DNA of 64,000 nucleotides from Rhynchopus sp. YZ270_cl-10 (taxonomy: Eukaryota > Euglenozoa > Diplonemea > Diplonemida > Diplonemidae), in assembly GCA_964035575.1 (NCBI GenBank), contig OZ037908.1, positions 868,001 through 932,000 on the forward strand, read 5' to 3'. The notes beneath the pieces are model-generated. The model had not been told where the DNA came from. It saw only the letters and a program-made list of their open reading frames with translations, and did not search any database. This document shows positions 1-9,946 of the stretch, in pieces (within the stretch, counting starts at the first letter, position 1; each line of letters starts with the position of its first letter). The translations under genes and the position numbers were made by a program.

Positions 1-617
1 AAATTTCCCTACCCACAAACCCCCCAGTCTCTCGAATTGAGCGCACCTTTGTCACATCTTAGAAGGTGTACCAAATCTCAACCCTTCAAAAAAAAAACAC
101 AATACAAAATCCTCCTAGCCTTTTGATGATTTAGTACAACCCTATAAAAGCTAATGTGTCCTGAAATATTTCACGTGTGTGTGGAAAGCGTCAACGCATC
201 AAACAACAAGAAGAGGGGGTGAGGGAACGACAACGCGACACTTTGTTGTTGTTTTTCCCGTTGTGTATGATGGGGGGGTGTGAGGTGTTTTTGTTTGATT
301 CTGTCGTATTGCGCTTTCATTTTTGTGTCTGTCATCGGATGTCATGTAGCTGGTTGTGTACGAATACCTCTCTGGGGATTCAAGAACCACAGAGAAATCA
401 GATGCCTGCGTCCCAACCATACTGTGCGGCGGTATTGCATTATCACCCTTTTTTTATTCTTCAATTTTTTTGTTTTGTATTGTGTATTTTACATTTACCG
501 TTTCAATCAAGGAACCCTTCCAACTAGCAACACAAAAAGGGCGGCACTTCTTCGCCTTCTCAGGATTGATTTTTTTTTTGTGTGTGTTTTTTTTCGGGGG
601 TACGTATTTTTGCCCCT

Positions 618-665
618 TTCGACTGAGCACTGAGAGGCTTGAGTTCATCCTGCCAAACTTTTTTC
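618..665 (+). repeat. Dispersed repeat module A (T-run tailed)
   Basis: Core of about 45 bp reading GTGACTAAGCAC, then GAGGCTTAGGTTCATCTTA, then a T-run. Other recognisable copies start near 1331, 11048, 26618, 26838, 27421, 33018, 39940 and 57415, with a weaker one near 54470. All copies I found are in the same orientation. The GGTTCATC core slightly resembles a Pol III B box and the T-run a Pol III terminator, but no complete tRNA-like fold is visible, so a SINE origin is only a guess. Confidence 0.7.
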
Positions 666-1039
666 TATTTTTTTTTTGCCAAGAGGTTTCCTCTTCACAG
701 GCCAAGGTAGTCAGTGGGAGAGTAGTGCAATGATGAAAATAACATGCGGAATATTTATTTCACACTTTACGCATAAACAAAACATGTGGTGCAAGCCCAC
801 CATGCGATGGTGTGGTGTGCTCACGATGTGGTGAGATCCCAGAGGTACGACGCACAAATCATATCGTTCTCCTCTGTTTGTGGCAACTTATCCAAAAATA
901 AACAGAGCACAAAACACTTTCAAAACAAACTGAGGCATTTTCAAACCTCCCTTGTTTGTGGTGGGAGGTCGGGGTTTTTAAAAGTTGGTACGGCGATTGA
1001 TGAGTTACATTCTACCAACTTATGTCCTATGTTATTTTT

Positions 1040-1165
1040 TTTCATATTCCTACGAAGCTTGTTTTAAAGGATAAATAGTATTACCGGGTACAGTCGCCAA
1101 ATCATCCCTCAAACAAGAGGATTGCAATCAACGAAACAACTTTACCTATCACGTCACAGTATTTT
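1040..1165 (+). repeat. Dispersed repeat module F
   Basis: About 125 bp beginning at TTCATATTCCTACGAAG and running through a stretch reading CGCCAAATCATCCCTCAAAC to a T-run. It recurs at 39680-39812 and, more diverged, at about 27255-27415. At 1 kb it is followed by module B, at 27 kb by module A, and at 39 kb by module E, so neighbours are shuffled between copies. Confidence 0.7.
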
Positions 1166-1200
1166 TTTTTTTCCCGCCCGAATTTTGCGCAAACAAAAAA

Positions 1201-1258
1201 TATAGTGGAGTTCATCCTCGGGTGTGTCTACACTAATACAACCAAGTTTTCAAAAAAT
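1201..1258 (+). repeat. Dispersed repeat module B
   Basis: About 55 bp starting TATAGTGGAGTTCATC and ending CCAAGTTTTC plus an A-run. Copies also lie at 19302-19355 and 39499-39552. The 39.5-kb copy is interrupted at its very start by the 38653-39498 transposon, whose TATAG T target is the first six bases of this module. The copy here therefore shows the uninterrupted arrangement. Confidence 0.8.
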
Positions 1259-1429
1259 AAAAACGGAACGCCCGATATTCAAAATAAATTTTAGGTGAAA
1301 GCTAGCTTATCTCACCGAACCTTTTTTTTTAGCTGACTCAAGCACTGTGAGGCTTAGGTTCATCTTATCTTATTTTTTTTGTTTCTTCTTTTTCCCTTCG
1401 AGAACCGGTTCCCTCTTGCGGTCCACCCC

Positions 1430-1475
1430 GGGTGTATGGTGAAGGCGTTTTTGCACTTTTCCAACCTCTCTGTAT
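1430..1475 (+). repeat. Dispersed repeat module D
   Basis: About 50 bp with the core GGTGAGGCGTTTGCACTTTC followed by a T-rich tail; this copy is diverged. Better copies are at 6547-6612, 40348-40400, 43767-43822 and 53055-53112, with further copies at 25265-25312 and 27212-27260. It is found in seven spacers and never inside a gene. Confidence 0.7.
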
Positions 1476-1955
1476 TTTCTATATCTGGCGTAATGTATCT
1501 CTGTATCACCAATCAGATCTCTGATGCCACAAATTGACGGTGATAATACGCAAAAAAACATAAATAAATTTGTATCTGAGTATGACGAAGTGGACCCCCC
1601 AAAGTAGGAGATTTTTGGGACCATTTTGCTTATACATTCGCTCTTCTTTTGCAATGGTTTGGCCTCTTTTTATTTCTTTCTTTGTTTTGTGCTTTCATCC
1701 AGGAGTGGGTCAGTCGGAGGTTGCCTGCATCAATTCACTTTTATTGCTTTTTCTCTTTTTTTTTATTGGAAGAATGTTGGGGGGAACACTTTTATTGGGT
1801 TGTATTTTACATCTTTTGGCATTACATGCTTTTCATGAGCATGGAACGGGGTGGGAGGAGGGGAGAGGGGGAGGGGGAGGGGGGGGGGGGGGGGGGAGGT
1901 GAACAACAGTCGTTTGGGGATGGATAAAACATAGATCTTTTTTACTACTCTTATC

Positions 1956-2689
1956 CAGTGTTTCCGCGCTCCTTCATTGGGTACGATTTTTGATGAAGAA
2001 TCGTGATTTTGTACATAAAAGGTAAATACGTCCCGAGCCCGGCGCGCTACGCGCGCCGGGAGTTCACGGCAAGTTGGGGGCCTCCGGCGGAGAAACTAGA
2101 GTTCTGGCCCCAAAAAACGCGTTCCAGCGCAGTCCCTGAGATTCCAAAAAAAAATAAAAAGGCGCGGTCGAGCCCGACCCGGAATGAGAGAATTCCTCGG
2201 GTATCCAACTGAGGAGTTCAACTTCATTGATATTTGCACCAGACACACGAATTATCAGTTACCTCAGTACGTGTACAAAAAGAAACGGTGGTCATAGCAC
2301 CAAGGCTCCTGGCGAAGCCACGGTACGCAACATTTCAAAAAATTGCACATTTTTACAGCCAAACTATGTCATGGGAACGTGGGTTGCAATCTTGCGCCGC
2401 AGGCGCACGGTGCGCTACTTTTCTTCTTTCGCCATGCTGCATGCTTCCTTTTCCTTCGGCGTTTGACCAATTGAGTCGCGTTCTGGCTGTGACGGGGTCA
2501 CTTTATTCATGAGGCCAGTTCTGGTCACTCTCAGAGGCTTATGTGGGGAATTTTTTTTTTTCCGGGAATTTTATTTTTATTTTTATTTTTTTCCAATGAA
2601 GAATTCTTCATTGGAAAAAATTTTTTTTTTTGGGATTTTTTTTTTTTTTCGAAGAATTCTTCATCGGATTCTTCAGCGCGGAAACACTG
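1956..2689. mobile_element. Non-autonomous hAT-like transposon, 734 bp, 8-bp TSD
   Basis: The ends are inverted: CAGTGTTTCCGCGCT at the left and its complement at 2675-2689. The 8-bp direct repeat CTCTTATC flanks it at 1948-1955 and 2690-2697. An 8-bp TSD and CAGTG termini are hallmarks of the hAT superfamily. There is no transposase. The interior contains a composite segment (about 2060-2440) also found in the other hAT-like elements here, including the cores GGCGAAGCCA and GCGCCGCAGGCGCACGGT. Just downstream, at about 2832-2850, a tandem copy of the flank carries the uninterrupted target, i.e. the empty site. Confidence 0.88.
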
Positions 2690-2697
2690 CTCTTATC

Positions 2698-2885
2698 GCT
2701 TTACTTATCCAATGATGGGGAGACGGCACCTGCCATGTTGTGAAGACCCTGTTGAGTTTGACTCTAGTCTGACTTTGTGCAGTGACATGAGAGGTGTAGT
2801 TATAGGTGGGAGGCTTCAACAATGAAATACCACTACTCTTATCGTCGCTTTACTTATCCAATGATGGGGAGACGGCACCTGCCAA
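2698..2885 (+). repeat. Imperfect tandem duplication of a transposon flank
   Basis: The segment beginning GCTTTACTTATCCAATGATG at 2698 recurs from about 2850 to 2885, a spacing of about 150 bp. The second copy is preceded by CTACTCTTATC, the target sequence of the hAT-like insertion at 1956-2689, so it preserves the pre-insertion site. Confidence 0.75.
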
Positions 2886-3451
2886 TTTATTGGTCTGGCC
2901 CTCTGGGTCTTTAGGTTTTTCCGATTCCAGTTATCATTTCAGCATGCATGAGGATCCCTTCCGCGAATTCTGTTCTCCGATGCCTCCGATTCCAACCACC
3001 ACAGACGTACTTCCACTGAGCGATATTGCAGCTTGGACGAGGCTGTCAGATGTTGTCGACGTTCCGTAGTGACATTGCCGTGGCCCAATCTCACGGTACT
3101 TATTCTCCGGTTGCTTTCCGTCAGCTGTTTTCTGGAAGTACTTCAGTCTGGTTGTCCCCATGCTGCGCTGCTGTGCCCACGTAGACGAATCAAGCGCATC
3201 TTCCGGTTGTTCGTTCACTCTGTTATTCCGCAAACCCGCAAACCCGTCTTCCTTCTCCCACCCCCCCCTCCACCACCTCCACCACCCTAAGGCATTACAC
3301 AACAAAAAAAGGGGGTTTTTTTATTGTGGCTCCAACAGAGAGTGCTCAGGGGGTGGCACCCCAAGGACAGGCGCCTCAGGTGCAAATCCAACAGCCACCA
3401 GCGCAACCACGCGCTCAGGTTCAGGCACCGGGGCAGCCGCCTGCGTTGAAG
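2886..3451 (+). promoter_or_regulatory. Upstream region of the kinase gene
   Basis: No independent gene is supported. The 300 bp before the kinase ATG has balanced base composition and stays open in the kinase frame for at least 42 codons (to 3326), without an in-frame ATG. A pyrimidine run followed by CCAACAG lies at about 3315-3343 and could be a splice acceptor, so an upstream exon or a 5' UTR intron is possible. Confidence 0.4.
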
Positions 3452-4858
3452 ATGGCAGCGGTGGACTCATGCTCGCGCATGACTCAAGAGAAGGCGAAGG
3501 CATGCAAGGAGAGCGTCGAGAACATTTACCGCTCTATGCTTACCAGGGTCAAACACAACACCAAACCCGAACTTCACCAACGCAAACGGAGTATTGGTGA
3601 CTTCGAACTTCTCTCTCTTATTGGAAAAGGCGCCTTCGGGCAGGTCCACCTCTGCAGATACAAAGAAGGAGCAGCAGGACAGACTGACGAAGAAGACAAA
3701 CTCTTTGCTTTAAAGAAACTGAAAAAGGATGAGATCTTCAAACGCAACCAAGCGCACCACGTCCGCGCGGAAAAGGAGGTTCTCCAGGCTGGGGCTGAAA
3801 TCAACAAATGGGTGGTGAACCTGCACTATTCATTTCAGGATGCGGATTCGTTGTACCTCATTATGGATTATTTACCTGGAGGGGATATGATGCAGTGGCT
3901 GATCAAGGAAGAGGTGTTTTCGGTTCCGACGACACGATTCTATATTGCAGAGCTATGCCATGCAGTTCGCAGTGTTCATCAGATGCGGTACGTTCATAGA
4001 GACATCAAACCTGATAACATTCTCCTCGAAGAAAGCGGGCATTTGCAACTCTCCGATTTTGGGTTGTGCAAGCATTTTCCTGAAAAATACGGATATGACG
4101 AGGAAGGTGCGTATCTCACCAGCCATATGGATCCGCAAAGCGAGAATGGTGCGGCAAACCTGAGTGCACAGGGAGTTAACGTTGCGCAGGAGAACCATAA
4201 ACACAAGCAGGCATCGTGGAGGACTGCGCAGAGAGGTAGGGAGATGTTCTACTCCACAGTGGGATCTCCGGGGTATATTGCTCCCGAGGTTTTGCAGAAT
4301 AAGGGCTACGGGGTAGAATGTGATTGGTGGAGTGTGGGTGTCATTATGTACGAAATGCTCTGTGGATATCCGCCGTTTTACTCAGAGAATGTGATGCAGA
4401 CGTGTCAAAAGATTCTTCGGTGGCGTGAGTATTTGCATTTCCCGCCAGAGTGCAACCTCAGTGTGCATGCGCAGGATTTGATAACAAGGTTGTTGTGCGA
4501 GCCGGAAAAGAGGCTGACATATGAACAGATTAAGTCGCATCCGTTCTTCGCGGAGCTTGATTGGGAAAATGTGCGTTCCATGCCGGCAGCGTTCTCCCCA
4601 CAGCTTCGTGACCCGACGGATACTACGTACTTCCCAAAATTTTCTGATGAAGATCAGGCGCGTGCCATGGCCTCAGCGCAGGGAACCACAGATGCGAACG
4701 ACCGGACGACAGAAGACCCGCACAACGTGCTCTGGCATAGCTTCAACTGGACCAATCCGGCCTCCCGCAGGCGTGCCAAAAGCGATTCCAATCCTAACGC
4801 GCGGGGCGATGCAACAGAAAAGGACAGCTCCAGTGTCTCCCCAAGTGGTTCTCAATGA
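3452..4858 (+). CDS. NDR/LATS-family AGC serine/threonine kinase
   Basis: A 468-residue protein kinase taken from the first in-frame ATG. The N-terminal 10-45 region, with many basic residues, matches in position the MOB-binding region of NDR kinases. The kinase domain begins near residue 51. Visible are a glycine loop GKGAFG (59-64), catalytic-site lysine K88, HRDIKPDN (182-189), DFG (202-204) and APE (277-279). A roughly 70-residue insert separates DFG from APE, as is typical of NDR/LATS kinases, followed by the activation segment around S268 ([10 protein letters not shown]). The C-terminal tail contains FNWTN (431-435), which I read as the hydrophobic motif with T434. The family acts in MOB-dependent Hippo/MEN-like signalling controlling morphogenesis and cell division. 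The frame is open upstream to 3326 with a GTG, but an ATG start is more credible unless an upstream exon exists. There is no intron within the domain. Confidence 0.93.
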   Translation: MAAVDSCSRMTQEKAKACKESVENIYRSMLTRVKHNTKPELHQRKRSIGDFELLSLIGKGAFGQVHLCRYKEGAAGQTDEEDKLFALKKLKKDEIFKRNQAHHVRAEKEVLQAGAEINKWVVNLHYSFQDADSLYLIMDYLPGGDMMQWLIKEEVFSVPTTRFYIAELCHAVRSVHQMRYVHRDIKPDNILLEESGHLQLSDFGLCKHFPEKYGYDEEGAYLTSHMDPQSENGAANLSAQGVNVAQENHKHKQASWRTAQRGREMFYSTVGSPGYIAPEVLQNKGYGVECDWWSVGVIMYEMLCGYPPFYSENVMQTCQKILRWREYLHFPPECNLSVHAQDLITRLLCEPEKRLTYEQIKSHPFFAELDWENVRSMPAAFSPQLRDPTDTTYFPKFSDEDQARAMASAQGTTDANDRTTEDPHNVLWHSFNWTNPASRRRAKSDSNPNARGDATEKDSSSVSPSGSQ

Positions 4859-5269
4859 TTCTTTGTTGCTTTTTTTTTTGAAAAAGGTGACAAAACAATG
4901 TCGACTGTCGATACAAAAAAAAAGAAATATTTTTTTCTTTCTTCTAGGCTAACGAAAAGAGGAAACGAAGCTACGGTACTAGAGAGACATAAACCCATCT
5001 TGAAAAATTCTTGTCTTCTCTGGCGCAAGAGAAAGAGGGTGGGTGAGGGGGGGATGAGGGGTCTGGTGTGTTCCTAAAAAAACAAATCTTCAGCGGGGTG
5101 GGGGGATTAGAGAAAAGCAAGCATACTAAACAAAGAGGGGTGGTTAGGGGGGAAATACTTTCGTTTAAAAAGAGGTAAGAGAGGGGTGGAGGGGTCGGAG
5201 GTGGGGGTGGTGAAAAATGCACGGCTAGGACTAGTCGCAACGACTTAGTTGCGAATTCTACCACTGAGA
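4859..5269. other. Gene-free spacer after the kinase
   Basis: T-runs and G-rich stretches with no supported gene. Read on the minus strand, 5269 down to about 5210 contains TCTCAGTGGTAGAATTCGC, which resembles a tRNA D-arm. No matching T-arm or acceptor stem follows, so it is at most a tRNA-derived remnant. Confidence 0.5.
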
Positions 5270-5271
5270 TA

Positions 5272-5449
5272 CAGTCGGACAAAGAAACCTGGCGAGGCCA
5301 AATATCTTGTCGACCAAAATAGTGTTGACGGATTTTTGGGGGGTTTTTTTTTGCGTACTTTTGCCTATTATACCTTTCAGTGGAATAGTTAGTATATGAA
5401 ACAACTTTTGCGACTTTTTTTGGTCGCCAATATTTTTTTTTTCCGACTG
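5272..5449. mobile_element. Tc1/mariner-like MITE, 178 bp, TA target
   Basis: The inverted ends CAGTCGGAC and TCCGACTG are flanked by TA dinucleotides (5270-5271 and 5450-5451). A shorter, near-palindromic relative at about 52673-52727 begins CAGTTGGACAAG and ends CTTGTCCAACTG, also between TAs. TA duplication and CAGTNGG ends fit Tc1/mariner. The interior includes a stretch (about 5353-5405) that recurs at 20735-20885, where a different MITE has inserted. Confidence 0.75.
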
Positions 5450-5451
5450 TA

Positions 5452-6466
5452 GCAAAAATTAGTCGTAAAACCATTATTCGTTTGGGCTAGTGGCACTATT
5501 ATATAGTAGTCCCCCTGACTAGCCCGCTGTGTGATCGAGAAGAGGAGAGGAGAGAATGGTATTGATCGGGGGCGCAAAAATAATATAAAAGGGTGTTCTT
5601 CTCCCAAAAGGTAAATGTCTGTTCTTATGGTGCTCGGGAGGGGGTCGATATTGACAGGTCGTGACAAGGTCGTTTGACCGACTTCCGAAAGCACCATCTT
5701 ATTTTATTTTTATTTTTATTTTTGGGACAAAAAAATGGACAGAGAGAGAGTTTTTTTTTTTTTTTGTTGATTTTCTTTTTGTCCCCCCCCTTTCTGGTGT
5801 GTTCTATTTGCTCTGGTGTCTCAAAACGTTTTTTTTTTCTCTAAATTCTTTTGTTTTCGTGTTTTGTGATCAAATTTCGGGCAACACTCTCCTCTTGTGC
5901 AGGATGTTGCTCCTTGATCGTATGGTGTGTTTCTCGAGTTGCCCTCTCTCTCTCTCATCTATTTTGAATTTATTCGATTCTGTTCGGACACGATGACTGA
6001 TTCGTGGCCTTTCCCCCACTCCCCCCCTTTTTGGGGGGTTTTTTTTTGTGTGAATGATGTGACCCACTGTGGTGCACTCGAGAAGGTTTGAACGTTTTTG
6101 CTTTTTTTTTTTGGTTTATTTCGGGACCACAAACCATTTATAGGTTGTGTCTAACGTGGTAGTCCGTTTAAGTCCCTTGGCAAGCTGGCCCCTTCTGTGG
6201 CCTTCCTAACAGAAAAGACCCCTTGTTGATTTGTAGATTGTGTCTCAACACTCTGTCGGGACAGAGAGAGCTATGAGGTTGGTCCGATGTGAGCGAGAGT
6301 ATGCGAGGTTTGTGCAATACACTCGCTTTTTTTTTTCCCTTCCGGAATGCAATTCCGGGAAAAAAAGCGCCCTTTTGGCACTGTGTTGATATTTATTTAG
6401 GTACACAGTCAGAGGGGGCTTTGTATTTGAAGTTACATTTTATTGGTGTGTCAAAAAATAAAAAGG

Positions 6467-6498
<32 letters not shown>

Positions 6499-6949
6499 AA
6501 TGAGAATCCTGGCCTCTTCACTGTTCTATTCTCTCTTTTTTTTTTTTTACAGTGCCTGCGTCCGATGAACGGGTGGGGCGTTTGCACTTTCAACTTCTCG
6601 TTTTTTTTTTTTTTGTTTCATTTGTCAAAATGGTGGTTGGGCCAGCTAACTAGACCCATTCACTTCCATTTTTATTTATTTATTTTGCAGGTTTCAAATA
6701 TGTGTCAGGTCCTGGCATTGTGTGTTATCTGTCCAATCGAACACAATTTTTTTTTTCTCTTTTAAAAAGAGTCCCTGTGAAAGAAAAAATCGTGGCTGCT
6801 CTCCCGTGATAGTAGTCTACACGCAAACAATTTTTATTTTTATTTTTTTTCACACCCGAGTGGAGGAAGTCTGGTGCCTGCCGTCCACAGAAGAGACGTT
6901 TTTTTTTGCACCTTTTTCAACCTTCTTCAAGTTTCCTTTTTATTAAGGT
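5452..6949. other. Gene-free T-rich spacer
   Basis: No supported gene. It contains many T-runs of 8 to 16 bases, an A-run at 6468-6497, a copy of module D (6547-6612) and a copy of a short module at 6785-6842 that recurs at 50900-50955, centred on GTGATAGTAGTCTA. Open frames here are homopolymer-driven. Confidence 0.65.
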
Positions 6950-7780
6950 TGGTGTGTTCCGGGGTATCGGAAAATACAAATTTTCACCAATCTTCACCAA
7001 TCTTCACAAGTTTTCACAAGTTTTCACAAATTTTCACAACATAATTTTTGGCCATTTTTTTGTGAAGAATTGTGAAGAATTGTGAAGAGTTGTGAAGAGT
7101 TGTGAATAGTTGTGAAGAGTTGTGAATTGAAATGAAAATTTGGATGAAAAAAACACAGATGTTGTGAAGATTTGTGAAGAGTTGTGAACAGTTGTGAAGA
7201 GTTGTGAATTGGAGGGAAAAAAAGGGGAGTGTTTTTTTCCAGGGTTTTTTGCAGGACTGGTCAGGTAAAGTGTGCTGTGCAGAGGGCTAGCTAGCCTGGG
7301 TCAAGCTGGCCGTACCACCCCACCCCCTGTGCGGAGGAGGACGACGGAAGTCCGCGGCGTGTTCGTTTGTTGCCTTTTTTTTTTTCAACATGTTCGCAAC
7401 TCTCAAGAAAGTAGCGTACCGTGCGCCTGCGACGCAGCTAAAAATTACGAGCGGTAGCCCACAGCTCTACCCGAAATGTTGCGTACTGTGGCTTCGCTAG
7501 AAAAGTTTTGTACCAGTGGCACTACCACTTTTTCCCCTGTTTTTTGTACCGTTTTACTCAAAACACAGCTGGGCACAACTAGCACCATACTCACCTAAAC
7601 TATGCCTATATTAGGCACAATTTCAGCACACTTTCAGCACAAGTACACACACGTACACGTTGGGGCCATATTCTGAGCAAGAATTACCCCCACTAGTTAT
7701 CAAACACACGTACACACAATCAACCACAATTACACCTAAGTTGCTCTGGGGAAAAAAATGGTACACCACCCGACAGGACT

Positions 7781-7999
7781 ACTGTACTGTACTGTACTGT
7801 ACTGTACTGTACTGTACTGTACTGTACTGTACTGTACTGTACTGTACTGTACTGTACTGTACTGTACTGTACTGTACTGTACTGTACTGTACTGTACTGT
7901 ACTGTACTGTACTGTACTGTACTGTACTGTACTGTACTGTACTGTACTGTACTGTACTGTACTGTACTGTACTGTACTGTACTGTACTGTACTGTACTG
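7781..7999 (+). repeat. (ACTGT)n microsatellite, about 44 copies
   Basis: A perfect 5-bp tandem array of 219 bp with no interruption that I can see. It lies inside the 6950-9941 transposon. It is open in several frames, giving VLYCT-type repeats that are not real proteins. Confidence 0.98.
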
Positions 8000-8626
8000 C
8001 CGAATGCTCTAATTAGAGTCTGATTAGAGCGCAATGCATATTTAACCGGTGTTTAAAAACAAGGAGCCAGACAGTTCACCTTCGGGCATAAGGCGTGCCC
8101 CGGCATATCGTTTTGATCCCGTTAACTACGGTGCCACAGTTGGCCCAGCTGGTCACTTTATTCCCAGGAAGTAAAAAAACCGTGAATGAGGGAGCGATAA
8201 ATAAGGGTAACTGAAGGGGGAAATTGAATTTTGATGAGCCCAAAAACATGGTTTTCTGGTCCCGTTGTCAAAATCTCTGCCCACACCCACTCCCCGAGAG
8301 AACCAACAATTCTCTAGCTGACTTCTTTGATAATCCCCACCAAAAAGGCGGATAAGACGAAAGGAGACGAAGTAACCGCCAAGGACTCACCAGTGCGTCG
8401 ATCCATCATGTGTGAGAGATGCAAAACAACCACCGCCATAATGGAATTAACCTGTAGGTTAACCTCACACAGGACAGTCTCGTCGCCCACAAAGGTCAAT
8501 AATACACTCCGGATTTTGGGGACAATTTTTGACCGAAAATGGGCCGCCTATTAGTGACCGGGCTCATATTTTCCGAAATTTAAGAGGTCATAAAATTGTC
8601 CAATTTTCAACGTCGGCCCCACCACT

Positions 8627-9480
8627 CATACTTGGACCGCCCGAAATATATTTCGGGCATTTCGGGTGATTTCGGGCGGATTAGGGGCGGATTTCGGGCG
8701 ATTTTGTGCGCCCGAATTTGCCCGAAAACGCCCGAAATGCAGATTTCGGGCGGATTCGGGCGCTTTTTCCTTAGTGAAAACCGACTAGGTAGGGTTCTAT
8801 TCATTTTTGCAAAAAACTTTTTATATTTGGACATATTTGATGTCAAATCTGTCAAAATAAGCAAGAATCGAAAACTTTTGTACACCTGAGTGCACTTTGG
8901 GAATCACCACCAAATCACGGGTTTTCTGACTATCATTTGCTTATTCCCACCCAAAACACACTATGAACCGGGGTTTCACCATTTTTTCGTATTTCAGGGT
9001 GAATTTTTGTGAATTTTCGGGTCACAGGGTGGTTCTGACCCATTCTCGGGGTGTTTCGGGACTGTAGTTGCTCAGGAGATGCCCAAAAACGTGAAAAATC
9101 GCCTTTTTACGTTTTTAGTAGTATTTTAGTGTCAATTGTTAGGGAAATCGGTTTTATACGTGGCTGCTAACAGAGCTGTACTCATATAAGTTGGGTTCTA
9201 CTAGGACTTTTTGCTCAATTTTTTTTTCTTTGAGCAAATTTTGTGCCAATCTTTCAAATAAAGCGTAAGATTTTTACACTGGTGGCATGCTTCCCAGCAC
9301 ACATAAGATACTCCAGTGCACCAATTGTGCGCCCGAATTCGCCCGAATTACGTATAAATTCCCTTTAAATTCCCTTTAAAACGCCCGAAATATATTTCGG
9401 GCACATTTCGGGCGCTCGGGACCCGCGCCCGAAAATCCGCCCGAATTCGCCCGAAATTTTTTTCGGGCGGTCCAAGTATG
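8627..9480. mobile_element. Non-autonomous transposon nested in another, 854 bp, 6-bp TSD
   Basis: The inverted ends are CATACTTGGACCGCCCGAAA and its near complement ending TCCAAGTATG. ACCACT flanks it at 8621-8626 and 9481-9486. The first and last 130-150 bp are packed with GCCCGAAAT / ATTTCGGGC palindromic repeats; the middle is unique and non-coding. It lies wholly inside the 6950-9941 element and is therefore younger. Perfect 6-bp duplication and CA...TG termini match 41251-42819 and 38653-39498. I do not recognise the superfamily. Confidence 0.85.
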
Positions 9481-9705
9481 ACCACTGCACGGGGATCCCA
9501 AAAATGCAATCCAAGTCAAAAAGTTGAAAAAAAAACACACCTAAAAACACATGGCCCAAGAATGGCCCAAAAGGGTCCAAATCGTCCCGTCAGCCGCACC
9601 ATTTTAGGCACTTTTTGCACATAGAACCTCCTGTGTTGCCAACCAACGTCCTCCAAAAGGTGTCCTGTACCTACCTGTGCCCAGGCACCACCCAGACTTC
9701 GCCAC

Positions 9706-9830
9706 TTCACAACTCTTCACAACTCTTCACAACTCTTCACAGCTCTTCACAACTCTTCACAACTCTTCACAACTCTTCACAACTCTTCACAACTCTTCAC
9801 AACTCTTCACAACTCTTCACAACTCTTCAC
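9706..9830 (+). repeat. (TTCACAACTC)n array in the subterminal region of a transposon
   Basis: About 12 copies of a 10-bp unit, one with a single change (AGCTC). It is the right-hand subterminal region of the 6950-9941 element and continues the same word that is scattered in its left arm. This suggests that the array arose by expansion of the subterminal repeat. Confidence 0.95.
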
Positions 9831-9946
9831 ATACACGTTTTTTGTGAAAATTTGTGAAGAGTTGTGAATAGTTGTGAAGAGTTGTGAAGAGTTGTGAATT
9901 GAAATGAAAAATTGTATTTTTCGATACCCCGGAACACACCAAAGGT

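Larger units (their letters stand above)
1..1955. other. Gene-free left edge built of short repeat modules
   Basis: I see no gene here. The stretch is T-rich and holds recognisable copies of dispersed modules: one near 176-245 that recurs at 43465-43537, one near 618-665 and 1331-1382 (module A), one at 1040-1165 (module F), one at 1201-1258 (module B) and one at 1430-1475 (module D). A G-run lies at about 1866-1898. Open frames in this stretch have homopolymer-derived, low-complexity translations and were not called. Confidence 0.7.
6950..9941. mobile_element. 3-kb inverted-repeat transposon carrying (ACTGT)n, with a nested insertion
   Basis: The ends are inverted: TGGTGTGTTCCGGGGTATCG at the left and its complement at the right, flanked by AAGGT at 6945-6949 and 9942-9946 (6 bp with one mismatch). 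Both sub-ends hold dense repeats of GTGAAGAGTT and its complement (6985-7215 and 9700-9905). The interior carries a 219-bp (ACTGT)n array (7781-7999), a composite hAT-type segment (about 7370-7510) and a whole second transposon (8627-9480). No transposase is visible. The superfamily is unresolved: the TSD is 5-6 bp. It shares its layout with 25526-26583 and 41251-42819. Confidence 0.82.

Noticed and set aside
1570-1927. Overlapping plus-strand open frames near 1.6-1.9 kb
   Set aside because: Low-complexity translations driven by T- and G-runs; no start context or homologue.
3326-3451. N-terminal extension of the kinase from a GTG
   Set aside because: Non-ATG initiation is unlikely in a nuclear gene; the proline/glutamine-rich stretch may be a 5' exon or UTR.
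7781-7999. Repeat proteins or a CRISPR-like array
   Set aside because: Pure 5-bp tandem repeat without spacers, in a eukaryotic transposon.
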